A stretch of DNA of 64,000 bases from contig NC_091944.1 in assembly GCF_041260155.1 (NCBI RefSeq), positions 15,043,772 to 15,107,771 on the forward strand. The letters are read 5' to 3'. The notes under the pieces are model-generated. The model was not told the origin of the DNA and ran no database searches. It worked only from the letters and a program-made list of their open reading frames with translations. The DNA is from Ptychodera flava. Its lineage: Eukaryota; Hemichordata; Enteropneusta; Ptychoderidae. The position numbers were made by a program, and so were the translations under genes. Positions 24,001-37,400 of the stretch are shown here, in pieces (the first letter of the stretch is position 1; every line of letters begins with the position of its first letter).

Positions 24001-27000
24001 GGCCTAAAAGGGTTAAACTCTTTTTATTGCAAATTTTTGTCAGTGTATTTATTAATTTTTTATTCAATCCATTGTCTGACTGATGAGGTACCCATGAACC
24101 AACAGTGCCTCCATTACGTATCTCACATTCATGATTGCTGCATACCCATATCATCGTGGTTATTTTCACAATTTGTCACAACATGTTTTTCAGATTTCAA
24201 ATGGAAAGACCCTTAAAGTGTATTAGCGCAAGGAAGATGCCTTAAAAATTTCAACATGCTCATATTGTCACATCTTAGATCGTAATTTATGGTATAATGC
24301 TCAAAAATTTACATCTGTGAGATGATAACATTTCAAGTAACGTTACGTAATTTTAATGTTTCTATTGGGAAATGCTGATGCCATATATTCGTAAATTTGC
24401 AACACAACCTCTATTCAATTATTGAGAGCTAGGCAATTGGTCATTTTCCATTTCCTACATGACCTTGTCGGTATCCTTCCATTTTCATTAAGAATCTAGT
24501 AGTTTGGTTAAAAAGTTCTCTGTATTCTTTGAATTTTATTCTCAAATGCAAGAGCAACTTATCAGCAACTTTTCATATCTGGTTATGCGAATGCTGAATA
24601 TGGAATATTTCACTCAGCCACAACAACCAGGAGGGTAAAGGTCATGGAGAGGTCATGGAAATAGTCAATTGAAAGTGTCTGTCCTCAAGCAAGCAACAAT
24701 ATGCAAATCAGTATTACCACAGCAACCACATACTTACCATACATGAAGCTGCGTAACCAAGAACCAGGAGTAAAATGTGTCAGGTAAATTACATACTGCA
24801 AAAAAGGGCAAAAAAAACCAAATGAATCATTAAAATAAAGTTACAAAATTTGATCATGTCAACTAAGCATGCAATAAGTGATTTCTGAATAGGATTGTCT
24901 GGAATTCTATCAATATATTCCAGGGAATTGGAAAGCAAGGTAATGAGTCATTGCAACTAGATTTGCATATTTTAATGATGTTCATGGATAAACATGTACT
25001 TCACATAAATGAATGCCATAACATTAAGATTCAAAGCTCTATGGTATAAGATACAATTCATAAATTACAAAATCAACCCCCAATGGATACATAACCTTTA
25101 AAATGAAAAATGACACAGGAAAAAAGGAGGAAATATGAGATTTAAAAAATTTGGAAAAGTATACTAAATTTCCACACTCCCAAATCAAATATTCATTTTG
25201 GCTGTGGAATCTCTTCAACTCACCTCTAAAGAAAGTTTCAATGTCTATACCTTCAACACAGCTTACATATAAGTTTTTCCCTGATATTCTCAGTCTCTGA
25301 AGGTACAAAGAGAAAAGTATAGGGTCAGCAATGTCTTATTTAAAGGAAGACGCAATGACTCATAATTTCACCAACATGATATTTTTGTCATTTGTACTCT
25401 TCTTTGTTAATTTTGAAAGTTAGCAATGTTTTTCACACCCAAGCATGCTGAGCTAATTGTTGGAGCTTTGCTTGTAGCTCTGCATGGATAAATTTTCACA
25501 ATAGCATTGCCACCATTAACGAGTGGTAATGTGTATACAGCAACTGTCTGCGACTTGTAGTTTGTTTCTTCAGAACTTGTTGTTCAACTTATAGTTTGTT
25601 TAATAGAACTTTTCTTCTTTATTTCCAGCCTCTTCAAAACCCAATCATGTTTGGAAACAGTGTAAAGAAACACAAACATATCTATGTGATGCTTACTGGG
25701 GAAATGTCACAATGAAATCATAAAACACATAGCACAGAGATGGAATGCTCAAAGAATGGGACTATATAAACTTGGGCAGCATGTTTAATATTTCTGAACA
25801 ATTTTATAAATATCAATGTATATTTTATGACATGGAGTATTGAACACTATTTGACAACCGTTATGACTCCAAATGATTTTCTTCATTTTTTTAGGTTTTG
25901 AAGAAGCTAAATGTTCTGCTTTAGTCTTTCACATCACCTTTCAGTGATTTAGCAAAAGTATCACAGTTTCAAGTAAAGATGACAAAACATCGCTCTGTCA
26001 ACTTTATTGCATAGATATTGATGAACAATGATTAAGAATAGAACCAAGATGTCAGAATGTACAACAAAAAGCCAGCATATTCTTGCAAAGAAATTCTCTT
26101 AGATACCGGTACTCTGTAATCTGGTTGGTGAAAAGTCATATCTGGATGAGGCTTTTTTCACAAGTAGCCCAAAGTGTTGTTTTGGTAGATTGAACTAATA
26201 ATAACACTTAAATTTTTGTTATTTGTATTGTGTTCTTATGGATAAATACCGGTAACATGTATGTTTGTTGTTGTTTATAAATGTTTGTTGTTTCTTTGAA
26301 TACAATATCATAGAAGAATACTAATTTGTCACTTCATGAACAAAATTGCCACATTGGAACCACTGGACTAGTATCTAGTCAGTGCAATCATGAGTGTTTT
26401 AATTTGAGAGTTCGGAAGTTCAGTATCATGGCGAAAGCCTAAATATTTCAATAGATATGATGTTGTTGAAGCCAAATTTTTTTGTACAAGCACTTACAAT
26501 ATTGGCAATGAAACAACAACAAGCATAAACAAATTTGAACAACAGTATACAGTATATTCAATTTTATTCATGATTGTGGACGCAAAAATCCAATTTAATG
26601 GGAGTTTATAACGACTGAGCTTTTGTGCTTTGTTCACTGTGCACCAAGACAGACTGGTCAGATCCAGTCTGTGCATGATTACATAACGGCTTGTCTGAAG
26701 CGTCAAACTCACATGTGACTACACAAGGCCACGAGTCAATTACGTAATATTTATTGAATCCAGCCTATTGAAATGGTAAACACACTACTGCAAATGCAGG
26801 CCAAATAATTTAGAGTTTGCCAGCCATCTGTAGTCTGTGACGTTCACTTGTGTCCTTTTTCTACTGACCAGGGTGAAATGATTTTAGCCCGTGTGATTTA
26901 TATATCTCCGTGTGTATATCACCAAAAAAAACTTTGGGGTCAACTACCGGTATTTGCATTTTACAGAATTAACTGCTTTAAAATATTCTACAGTCTTATC

Positions 27001-29460
27001 TTTATTTTGTCTGGCTCTATTGATTTATGACTACAAAATTTAATTTGTCAACTCAAGAAATCACTTGTACTTTTTAAAATACTGGAGAACAACTACGTGG
27101 CATTCTTAAAGCATGAACTTCTCCCTCTGGTCTTTATAAAAAATGTCTGTTTGCGTATGTTGTAAATTACACTGAACACTGTATTTTTGTTATAGTTTAC
27201 TAATGTGTTTTGGTATGAAAAACACAACTTACAAATCTGTTGTATTTCATGGAGCTTATACCCATTCCATCTTTGAGTCTTGACATGAGACTTGGTTTTT
27301 CTAGCTTCAGCTGTCTTTTTGGTGTCTGAAACATTAAAAGGGAAAAAAAAGAGCGTCACTGAGGCGTGAGGTTGTATCCAGCACAGAAGACTAAGCTGGC
27401 CCAGCTTTGACTGTCAAGGATAGTTCATGCCCTGATTATCATATAGAGTTCATGTGCATCAATGTCAACGACCTCTCTACATTTTAAACTTTTAGCTCAA
27501 GGTGACACTGATTCTGCTTTCAAATTCCATTCTAAGAAGTATTGACCTCTATGTTTGTTGCCCTTAAAGTTTTCAGATGCATCTATGTGAATGCATCAAA
27601 ACAAAGGTCATTTCCTCAGTAGTGTGAATGTCAAATGCATGTTCATACATTTGCTTAAAAAGAGTATGATGTAGATTGATAGCCGTGAGTGAAAGACTGC
27701 CAACTGAAAACACACTGAACAAAGAAAGATATAATTTTTCAAACAAAGATGCATCACTCTATTATTAGCTTCATACTGCACTTGATTGATTTTAACCAAA
27801 ATACCAACATGCAATCTGTAGTAATATACTAGTATATACGCTGCTATTTTGCTATCTCCTTAAATTTTAATACTGCTTTTGTGTTTGAAATTTCAGGCTG
27901 TTTCATACAGATTTATCTGATTTTACTTTGAAATCATTACATTAATCAAGCTTTCTGGCGACACTTAAGTGCTAATCCTGCAGATACAGCAACATTATAA
28001 ATGTAAACTGAGTAAAATAAAATTACTTGTGTTTATACTGACAAATCTAGCACAGCACCTAGAGTGGTTCATGTTTAATGGCATACAAGGCCACCAGAAG
28101 GACAACGAACTATTATTATAATGGCAGAATCTCATTACCATACAGGAAGGTGAATATCCTACACACAGCTAGCCTAGGTCAACGCAATGTTTACATAGAC
28201 AGTGTCCTTCAAAGGGAAAAATGATACAACCCTTTTTTGCATCTTGCAAATGATCTCCAGACCACAAATATTAGACAGACTTCTTTCTCTCAATTTTTTT
28301 TGAGTATGCAATCAAATCAGGAACTCCAAAATTAATTTGAAGTCGTGAGGTCAATTGATTGAAATCAAGTGTGATCAGGATGTCAAGAAAACATAAAATA
28401 TCTGCCACTTACAAAAGCTCTCAGTGCAACATACAGTAAATTTCCACACTGAATTGCCATTTGAGTGGTACCTGGTTCAGAACAACAATAGGATATTTAT
28501 TTTTACTTTTTGTTGATGTTTGACTTTTCCCGCCCAAATATCTTACCTGTTTTATAGGTGTTGTTGAAATCCATTTCACTGAGTGCATGGGTTGTGTTGA
28601 CATTACTGATGTTGTACACAGACACCGGGTTGCTGCGAGGGGTTGGTGTAACTTTAAGATCTGATTTTAAAAAAGATAGACGGAATGAGAATTAGGAGGG
28701 AAATTTATGAAATAAACAATGGAAATTAAAAAAGACTATACAAGAAGGCCCATCTCATCAAAATTTATACATCAAAGACGTAAACATACACGTTTCGTTG
28801 CCCGTGTGTACAGTCACGAGTGTAAGTATGTGAGAACTGGTGATGATGCAATTTGCTTACCACCTCTTTGTTTTACGTATCTCCCCCCCCCCCCCCGCCT
28901 TTTTAATACTTTTTGACATCGTGGATAATTTTTTTCTGAACAAGCGTCCAATATGTTTTTTTAAAATAAGTTCTATGATAAAACGAAATGCAAACCGCGC
29001 TCCTTTATTAATATCAGAACTTGGTTAAGTTGTCTAGAAACAATATTTGTCTGTCGGACCCTCAGAGAAAATAGGTGCGAGAAACAGCATACGTTGGACC
29101 GAGTGAACACCTACACCTACACAGTCCGACTTATCGAACGAACTGTGGCCCAGTGTCATCTACATCAGTGATGGGACGTCGTGCCCGCAAATACTACACT
29201 GTCTACAGAAAGTTCATTTCAATACAATATCACAAAACCGACCTTGTACTATTGTAACGAAAATAAATAAAACCGCAGAGCTCATAGCTGTATTTTGAAT
29301 TGATGTCCTGTAAGTAGTACAGGTAAAAGTTACGAAAGGGACCTAAACATGTGGTACGCACTTTACTCACCTTATTCCCACATGACGACGAGGAATGTTT
29401 CGAAAATGTTCGAACGGACGAAATTGCCACCAAACGAAGGCTCGACGTCAATGTCGACAT
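21053..29460 (-). CDS. UQCC1: Ubiquinol-cytochrome c reductase complex assembly factor 1 (CBP3 family)
   Basis: Mitochondrial chaperone that, with UQCC2, binds newly made cytochrome b during complex III assembly. Nine minus-strand coding exons: 29371-29460, 28547-28660, 27233-27325, 25224-25296, 24738-24795, 23673-23781, 23293-23370, 21729-21842 and 21053-21229. They join in frame, all with GT-AG introns, to 301 aa (human, as I recall, 299). Residues 1-30 are Ser/Arg-rich without acidic residues, a typical mitochondrial presequence. The Ubiq_cyt_C_chap domain runs from about residue 110 to 260. It includes LYVSCVEG, LPDTFYSWFLVTQLHVWMC, REGKYITHYLVISMWHDIQE, GVLFAYDEGLL and DPQHLVNMVEYVRQQIQYLD. 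The last 45 residues diverge from vertebrates. No disruption is seen. It is transcribed away from LDAH. Confidence 0.97.
21464..21632. repeat. ACAT-rich microsatellite and poly-C in UQCC1 intron 8
   Basis: Imperfect (ACAT)n/(ACAC)n runs from about 21464 to 21600, followed by a C homopolymer at about 21621-21632. The minus-strand frame rich in Tyr-Val-Cys-Met is a by-product. Confidence 0.85.
21908..22210 (+). mobile_element. Short inverted-terminal element, family C, in UQCC1 intron 7
   Basis: It begins AGGACCAGTAGCTGCAA and ends TTGCAGCTACTGGCCCT, 17-bp inverted ends with one mismatch. Its interior matches 44436-44690 in the same orientation (AACGTCTATATGT, GAATTCTAGT, CTACACATGTACA, CTGTGTATATCAACATGC). 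It is non-coding. No clear target duplication was found. Confidence 0.75.
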
Positions 29461-30097
29461 CTTTCCACCTCAGCAGAGAACAGCTCCTTGATCTTTCCGG
29501 GCCTCTCGAATTCTGAATGCAGCAGGTTACGAAACGCATTCACATTCACATAACACGTTCACGTAAACGTGCAACCTTCTCACCAGTCAACTTTGACCTA
29601 TGTTCGTTTGTTTGTTGGAACCGTACTTTGGCAAAGCAATCAACAACTTACGAAAACAACCGTTTATAAGAGCAAAACGGTGCCGTATCAGATTATTGGA
29701 GCTAACCTTAAGATCAGAAAACCCTGACTAGATATTTTGCACCTAAGCTCGGTTAATATCAGTCTTCGCATGCTGAATTAAGCCCGCCGGGATAACCGGT
29801 CTAAACCGGCCTGTCGTTGGAGGCCATATCCATTCCTCATCCATTCATAGGAAATTGTAGTTCAAAGGTCAACACGCCGGCAGTAGCAGACGGCCAATTT
29901 CACAATATCAGCGTTGCAGGTATTAATTCTTCTTATCATAGCTAGTACTCTCGCCTTGCTATCGAACATTGTCCTAATCTGTCCAGGAATTAACATTAAA
30001 TCTCGGCTATTTTGTGAGAAAGTAATGAAAAACGTAATGTACGTGACTTGCACAACTCTTCATCTTCAAGTTTATACTCGATCTACATACTGCGAAC

Positions 30098-30355
30098 ATG
30101 GAGGTAGTAGAGACCTACCTCCATGCTGCGAAATATAAATCTCAAATTATTAACTCTGAAATGCTAAAAAAGAAAAATATTTGTTGGTTGATATCAATGT
30201 ATGAGAAGAACTTACCTTCGCAGCTTCGAACAATTTCAATCTCAACTCAAGCATTTCTGTCAGGAGATTATCACAATAGTACAGCAGACTCTATTCTACA
30301 CGATTCATTAATTAGTCTCATAGCAGCTGCCATACAAAATATATTAATGGACTGA
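30098..30355 (+). other. Unrecognised 85-codon open frame between UQCC1 and LDAH
   Basis: It starts MEVVETYLHAAKYKSQ and ends AAIQNILMD. Composition is protein-like (amphipathic, few repeats) and the ATG is preceded by CGAAC. I know no family for it and see no splice partners. It may be part of an LDAH 5' exon, a lineage-specific peptide, or chance. Confidence 0.15.
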
Positions 30356-30424
30356 CAATGCGAAACGGGCTGTTCGCCATTACAGGTTTATTACTGTATC
30401 TGCAGGGAATGTTGACACTGCTGC

Positions 30425-30660
30425 TAAAACCTCAGACAAATTTTGTCAATGTTGCATGCGTGGCTGTTATTGTAGCTTGTAATATGAGCCATGAACGTAT
30501 CTTTCCTAGTGTTAATCATAGAATGTGCAGTTGCAAATGAAGCTATCTTCATCTTTCTCTTGCGTGTTTAATTTTTTAAAAATGTAATATAAATTTTGCA
30601 GAAAAATGTTTGTTTTTGCATATTAATGAAAGAACTCAATCACGTCATTTACAAATGGCC
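30425..30660 (+). repeat. Interspersed repeat, copy 2 of 3
   Basis: It shares CAGACAAATTTTGT, GTAGCTTGTAAT, TGCAGAAAAATGTTT and TGCATATTAATGA blocks with 1858-2160 and with the reverse complement of 30850-31150. It is more diverged than those two. It faces copy 3 across about 200 bp, forming an inverted pair. Confidence 0.6.
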
Positions 30661-30849
30661 CTATCATTGGATGTAAAACAACTGAAAAAGGACAAGGATG
30701 GAAATGCAGAAAATGTTAAGATCTTGTATGATCATCACATACACATGCAATCTCTTTGTGTGGCTGCAACTCTGGATAATATTTTCAAAATTGCTATTCC
30801 ATGAAACTCATGTATATCTTATTTTTCCTCCTAAATCATGCTGAAATGT

Positions 30850-31150
30850 AAAGTTCTAGCCTTGTCGACAAATATCGCTGATCGTAAATGATGTCAGTGT
30901 TTTCTCTCATTAATATGCATAAATAAATATTTGTCTGCATTTGCCGCAAGAACGACCAAAAATAAAACCTGCCAGTGTTAAAATGGCTACTAAAAGTCAC
31001 GCTAATTTGTATTAATTTATGGCTCAGACTACAAGCTGCAACAACAGCCATGCTTGCAACAACAAAATTTGTCTGAATTTTGTCCGATGTCGCGCACATG
31101 CAGCTATATTTAGTACAAACCTAAAATCATGATCAACGCTATTAGATTTT
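30850..31150 (-). repeat. Interspersed repeat, copy 3 of 3
   Basis: The reverse complement is highly similar to 1858-2160: TTTGTACTAAATATA, TTGTTGCAGCTTGTAGTCTG, AACACTGGCAGGTTTTATTT and TTTATGCATATTAATGAGA. It lies just upstream of LDAH. Confidence 0.75.
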
Positions 31151-31407
31151 GAACAATTCACAACACTTTTGACAAATGAATTCTAGTCGGGACTTAGCAT
31201 TTGGTTATCAAGAATAATATAAAGCATTATACATACAGGCAGTGTTAACAAGCTGAATACAAGGTATTTCATCATGATCTTGGGAGTAGAATCGAAATCT
31301 GCACTTTCCAAACTGAATAGAAATAGTGAAAAGATACATCAACAGTTACAGATAATAGTGCTTATATTATAAATGATGACTAATCTGGTAATTATTTTGC
31401 AAACAGA

Positions 31408-34400
31408 ATGGCTGCTGACGAAGACTCGATATGTTATTCAGAATATGTCACTGTCAACGGAGTCAACACTCATGTTCTAAAGTATGATCGTGAAGAGAAG
31501 GAAAGCCACCACAGAGTGCATGCACATCATGGCTCGCATTCCAAGGAGCATGATGTACTAGTACTTGTTATACCAGGTACAGTGGATAGGGCAGTAAGCC
31601 AGTAAATGTACCCGTTGTTTTTTTTAATTATCGTTGATATGGTATATTGACCCGATTACCACCAGATGTGGATACTTCCTTATTGTTTTCAACAGGATGG
31701 TTGAATCCGCACACAGGGAAATGGGTTGAAATGGTTGAGAAATCATATTGGGGTACAGCAGCAATGCATATGCCATCATAGTTTCACTGTTATGTAGTAC
31801 CTACATACACCTCACATGTGTGTTCCCGTGATCTCACAGGAATACATTATATTTTTGCCGTAAATCATAATTTCCTATTCTAGTATAAAAATGAAGGTTT
31901 GATATTTCTTAGTTCAAATCACCATCGGTGAATCTGCGCAGATGTTGACTGATTAAAGTTTATTGAAGCAGACATCATATATCGTGTATTTTGATTATTA
32001 TAATACTGCTACCCGACTGACTTATTTTAATGATAAAAATCACAAAATTTGGATAAAATCAGGATAAAAACATTTGGTGTGGAACAACTCCTCACTCAGC
32101 GTTTATCCCAAGTTTATCTCACTTTTCTGTTTTTATTGTGAAAATCCAGCTTGTTGCCTTTTTTGTATATTTGCACCAATGCAGTGTTTTAACTTCTTTT
32201 TATGAGGTGTTATTATATGACTGCCAGACTGCTACATTTTATGTCTGTATACTTGACATTCCAGGGCCTCTGCTATTTCTTGTACTCAGTTACATTTCAA
32301 AATGGCATTTCAACTTGAAACACACCGGAAAATTAGTTTTCTGTTTTGTTGAAATATTTATTCAAAAAATGCACAATAACAAGGTGATGTGCATCCATTT
32401 TCCTCAGGGAACCCAGGTGTGGTCGGATTTTATGAGTTATTTATGGAGACTCTGTATGAAGCAAGTGGACGGCAGGTACCGGTCTGGGGAATTTCACATG
32501 CAGGTCATGAGATGACCCCTGACATGAAGAAAACTCATTGGAACTGGAGTAAGTAGAAATTTTAGAAGGTAGGTCTTTCAACACCAGAGGGCTCAAGATG
32601 CCTGACCTGCCAATCCAGTAACATCACTGCTTTTACCATTAACATTACTGGTATACTAGACTTGGTTCAAGTCTGTGATTTGTGAACATGTGAGTGGGGT
32701 GAACGCAGTGATTTGTGGTCTGTTTTCATTATGAAATGTGTGAATGGGTGTGTGCAATACAGAAGAGTTTCACCCATCAATCCGGCAGAAACTAACTCAC
32801 TACTATGCAGACTCAAAGGTAACGTGTTCAGTCACTGAGAAAACCTGACCTGAGCTGCCAAATTTCAAATAGGTTTGTATGAAATAGGAGAGACACAAGA
32901 AAATCTGTTGCCAATGATTTTATTTTTTTAAAATTCACAGACTTGAACCAAAAGTCTATACCAGTACCTGCTTTGATTATATTGATTACATGGGCAATTC
33001 AAATGTTTGCCTGTCTAGTGATAATCAATATGTAGACTGGTCAAGCTCTGCAAAGCAAAATAGAAATACAGTTCATTTCTCCTGCAGCTGACATATTGTG
33101 GATACATATCAACCGGTAGACTGCATGCAATCGCGCACCCCAGCGAATTTTCTGGGCAGTTCCAAAAATACTATATTTTATTTTGTTTGTAAAATTCAAC
33201 TTTGAAAGGTGTGTAATGATGAGGTTTCAAAAAAAAAACACAGGAATCAGTCATGTCCTCATAGATCAATATGATGTAAATCTGCTAAGAGCTAAGTAAT
33301 GTCTGAGATCTTGGGTGTCACAGACAATGCTTCTATGGTATGTTTTACTCAGACATAATGCTCGGTGTTTTGTAAATAACCTTCTACTTGGATTTTGCTT
33401 GGAAAATGCAAAATTAAGAACAAAAAGTCAACAAAATATAAATACTTGTTAGTAATGACATCAGAATTGTCCAATTATGATTGAAATTACTGGAGGAGAA
33501 AAATCAAGGCCCGTGGTTTATGTTTTATCATTTTCCAACTGGTTGCCTAACAATCAAAATTGGCCTGACAGTACATTTCCTGAGGTTCCTTGTAAAAAAA
33601 TCACTTGAGTGGTATTTTTTTTAAGGCTAGAGGTATATGAGTCCACAATCATTGCAAATCGTGACAGCTATGATAGCAGTGAGTAAGCCTGCAAGGATTT
33701 ATTAACCCTTTGAGCGCCAAAGTCAATTTTTGCTGCCTTTATAAAATGTAACCCAGACAATTTTTTCATATTTTTTCCAAAATTTTGATAAAAAACTGTA
33801 GCCAATGAAAAGTAATGTCCATTTGGTCCAAAATTGTCAAAAAATTACAATAATTTCATAAAAAAATGGTAAAATTTTGCACAAAAATTTTGGTGGAAAA
33901 ATTTATAGCACTCAAGGGGTTAATTATGATCTTAATAAAAAAGTGCCCAGATTGTTTCCTAGCTTGCTTTCAACAACACTGGCCCAGTACCATATTTCTA
34001 TGAATGTTTGCCGACAGGAACTCTGGAATAATACCTGCAATGAGAAACCACAATGTCAAAAGAATTTTCATGTCTTGGACTCTCAACATTAATTCCTTTA
34101 CCATGTTTCATGTAAATGTTCATTTCAGACACTGATGACAGTAAATATACTTTGAAAGGCCAAGTCAAACACAAGGTAGAATTTATTGACAAGTATGTGC
34201 CACCTGAAAAAAAACTAATTCTTATAGGACATTCTATAGGTAAGTCTTATCCCCCTGACAAAAATGTATGGTTATACATGCGTATAGACACTCCGTGCTG
34301 ACAATTCTGTTGAATGTCCCTGGAAATACCGGTACATCACCATTTTGCCAAAGAAACAGATCTGATGGATAATCCACTGCAACTACAGCTTTCTTTTGTC

Positions 34401-37400
34401 AATCTATTACGAAAATGACATCAAAATTACATTCATCTTTTATAAAGTTTTATTATGGGAGTGTTTTTCTTAATGTATTGCAGTACAGTACAGTCCATCT
34501 CTCGAGTAAAATTTGGAATCTCTGGAAATATTGAGTTATTCCTATACCAGTATGTCATATGTAAAATTTTCTTGACTTTAGAAAACATTGCTCTATCAAA
34601 GGTCTGTTAATCTTGCATAGACTGTTGACTTTTTTCTATTATTGTTGTAGTTCTTACACATACTGGGGTTGGTGGGGGGGGGGGGAATTGTAATGTAGTG
34701 CCAAAGGCGCAAATTATGAATGCTGAAGGTATGAGTGCAAATGTCAAAGGCACGAGGGACTCTTACAAGCCACTAGACCCTTCCTGACAAAAGACATCGG
34801 CTCATGACTCAGTCATGTCCAGTGTTACTGCAATGATGAAAATGGCACAAATGACTGTCGACAGTCTAATGTTGCATAAAGAGCATATTGGTCCTAAGTT
34901 GACACACTGTATACGACCGATGGCAAGCAGCTACGACCCAAAAGAATACAGTGCATCTCCAAACTTGCCACAAGTGTATTGGCTTCTTCATATCTCCATT
35001 GAGAAATTGAAGGATGAAAGTTCAGCACAATCTGTCATGCTTTCTAAGAATGAGTGGAACAACTCCATTGTTTATGGCTGATCACATCAATAGTGGTGAA
35101 CTGGCAAAAGCCAACTTGCTTTGCTGGTCCCAGATATACACATCAAAGCATGACAATTGTAACTCAGAGCTCACATAGTGATTAAACTTACAAGGCAAGA
35201 GAACAGATTGCTGGTCACGCATAACGCAAATTGCGCCTCGAGGACAGATATTCAGACTCTCAAACTTTAACAATATTCTGTTGGCCTATCACTTGTGGGG
35301 CTCATTTTGAAAGTTATTGGGTAAATAATATTGTCTCCAGAATTTCTGAAAATCAAGAATTTTACTTTTACCCCTAGAGATAATTAACACAAGGATGGTG
35401 GCCATTTTGAATTACATGTATATTGAAATGTAGACACTCTCACAGCCCCTCGCTGGCAACTCCTCAGACCATCCCAGCATCCTCAGCAGTTGAGCTGAGC
35501 AAAGCTCGACTCAGCAAGCCAGTGAAGTTAGCTAGGTTCCACTATGCTTTAACCCGGCTGGCTCAGTGAGCCTTGCTTGCTAGAAAGACTGTTGAGGGTG
35601 CATCACCATATGGTTTAGGATAGAACTGCGTAAGAGACGAGGAGGTGTGAGAAAGTCTAAATTAAACATCTGGTAGGTTGCTTCTGTGGTATCAAACTTT
35701 GTCAGTTGACTCCCGATTTTAAAACTTGATTTCGAAAGAGAGTGGTCGAAAGTTTGCTTGAGGAAAGTTTTAGCAAAAGCTTAAGTTTTTCATTTTCGAG
35801 GCACAAACTACCATAAGAGACCTCAAGAGTTGATTTGGTCAATAGCCTTTTAATAGTAAGACATAAACAAGTGCCCAGTGAAGAGTAGGCCAGTCTCATC
35901 ATCCCAAACTATTTACGTTCGTCTCTTTTGTTTCTCCAAAGACTCATTTTCAATGCCAAGTTCTAATAACCTGACCAATCTCTTCTCCACAGGATGCTAT
36001 TTCATTCTAGAAATTCTCAAGAGAATGCCTCATCTTAATGTCTTAAAATGCATCATGCTGTTTCCAACCATCGAGGGAATGTGGGATTCACCCAAAGGCA
36101 CATGGATGGCCCCTATCCTGGTCTACCTGCGATGGGCAGCTCTTTTACCTGTAGTTTTACTGTCCTACCTCTCAGCACACGTCCAGTGGAGCCTCATCCT
36201 GTGGTACTTCAGAGGCCGAAACGTGAGTCAGAGTGTACTGTATCAATGCTTTCATCCCTACCATTTCATTTGCCCGTAGACAGGTCAAACTATCCTGCTG
36301 ACAATTAGTAAGTAACTAATTTTGAAGTAGTAATATATAATTTAACGTGCCTCGGGACAGATATTCGGGCATTCAAACTTTATCTATTCTGATCCACCAC
36401 TTGTAGGGGCTCATTTTAAAGCTCTTGGTGCAAAAAAAGCTTTTACCATATTCGTTTTCCAAAAATCAGAAATTTGTTTTTTATTTTTCCCCGAAGAGTT
36501 AACACAGGGATGGCAGCCATTTTGAATTTCAAATATCAGGAAATCCTACTCTTAGGTAATTTGTCTCTGTAGTACCAAATTTTGCATGGTGACCCCAGAT
36601 TTTATTCTTGATTTGGTAAGAGAATGGTCAAAAGTTTCATTTAGGAAAGTTTGAGCAAAAGTTAAAGTCTTTCAGTTTTTGAGGTCCATACTACTTTAAG
36701 TTTCATGCACTCCATCTATCATAGTTGCAGGGCCGTATGAGATCTATGTCACTCACACATTCCTATATACATTCAACCAATGTGCTTCAGGGCACAACAC
36801 CACACAGGAGTCTCAAAAACTCATCCTCCGATGACAATAGGTGGCTCAGTTACTATGTTCTAAGGCCAAACAAAAAACATTGTGCTGTTCCAATAACCTG
36901 ACCTACCATATTTTTTACCTGCCGACCCTAAACTTTGTAGAGAGCTACATAAACAGGGAAGTTAAAAAAAAGAAAGAAAAAAACAGTAAAATCACGCGTT
37001 TGTTACTTGGCATTTGATTTTTGCTGGAACGAGGATGTCTTTTATGTTTTTTCCTTTTATATATATGATACATTTTTCTGGAAATGTTGTGGCCAGTGTT
37101 TGATCGCACTGAACCCCTGAAAAATGCATATTTAAAAATAAAAATATTTTGGAAAAAAAAATTCCCGCCAACCTACTACCATATTTTTGAAAACCATGTT
37201 ATCGGAACAGCACAATTGTTTTTTTGGCCTTACCAGATGTTGAACTCACTATCCCATGAGTCCTGTACCCTAACCACTGCCCTATGATGCCTACAATTAC
37301 ATAGATGTACCACAGTCTGGCAGTGAAAGAATCAAAAGTTACAGAAATGTAGTCTTTTGTACAGTGCTTTCCAACTGAACATTGTGACACAGTTTTAGAA

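Larger units (their letters stand above)
29461..31407. promoter_or_regulatory. Divergent UQCC1/LDAH intergenic region
   Basis: UQCC1 starts leftward at 29460 and LDAH coding starts rightward at 31408. GC- and CpG-bearing sequence from 29480 to 29900 is the likely UQCC1 promoter and may hold the LDAH promoter too. The LDAH start codon lies 2 nt after a possible acceptor (TTTTGCAAACAG|A), which suggests an upstream non-coding exon in this interval. Repeat copies at 30425-30660 and 30850-31150 occupy the middle. One 85-codon frame (30098-30355) is listed separately. Confidence 0.4.
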
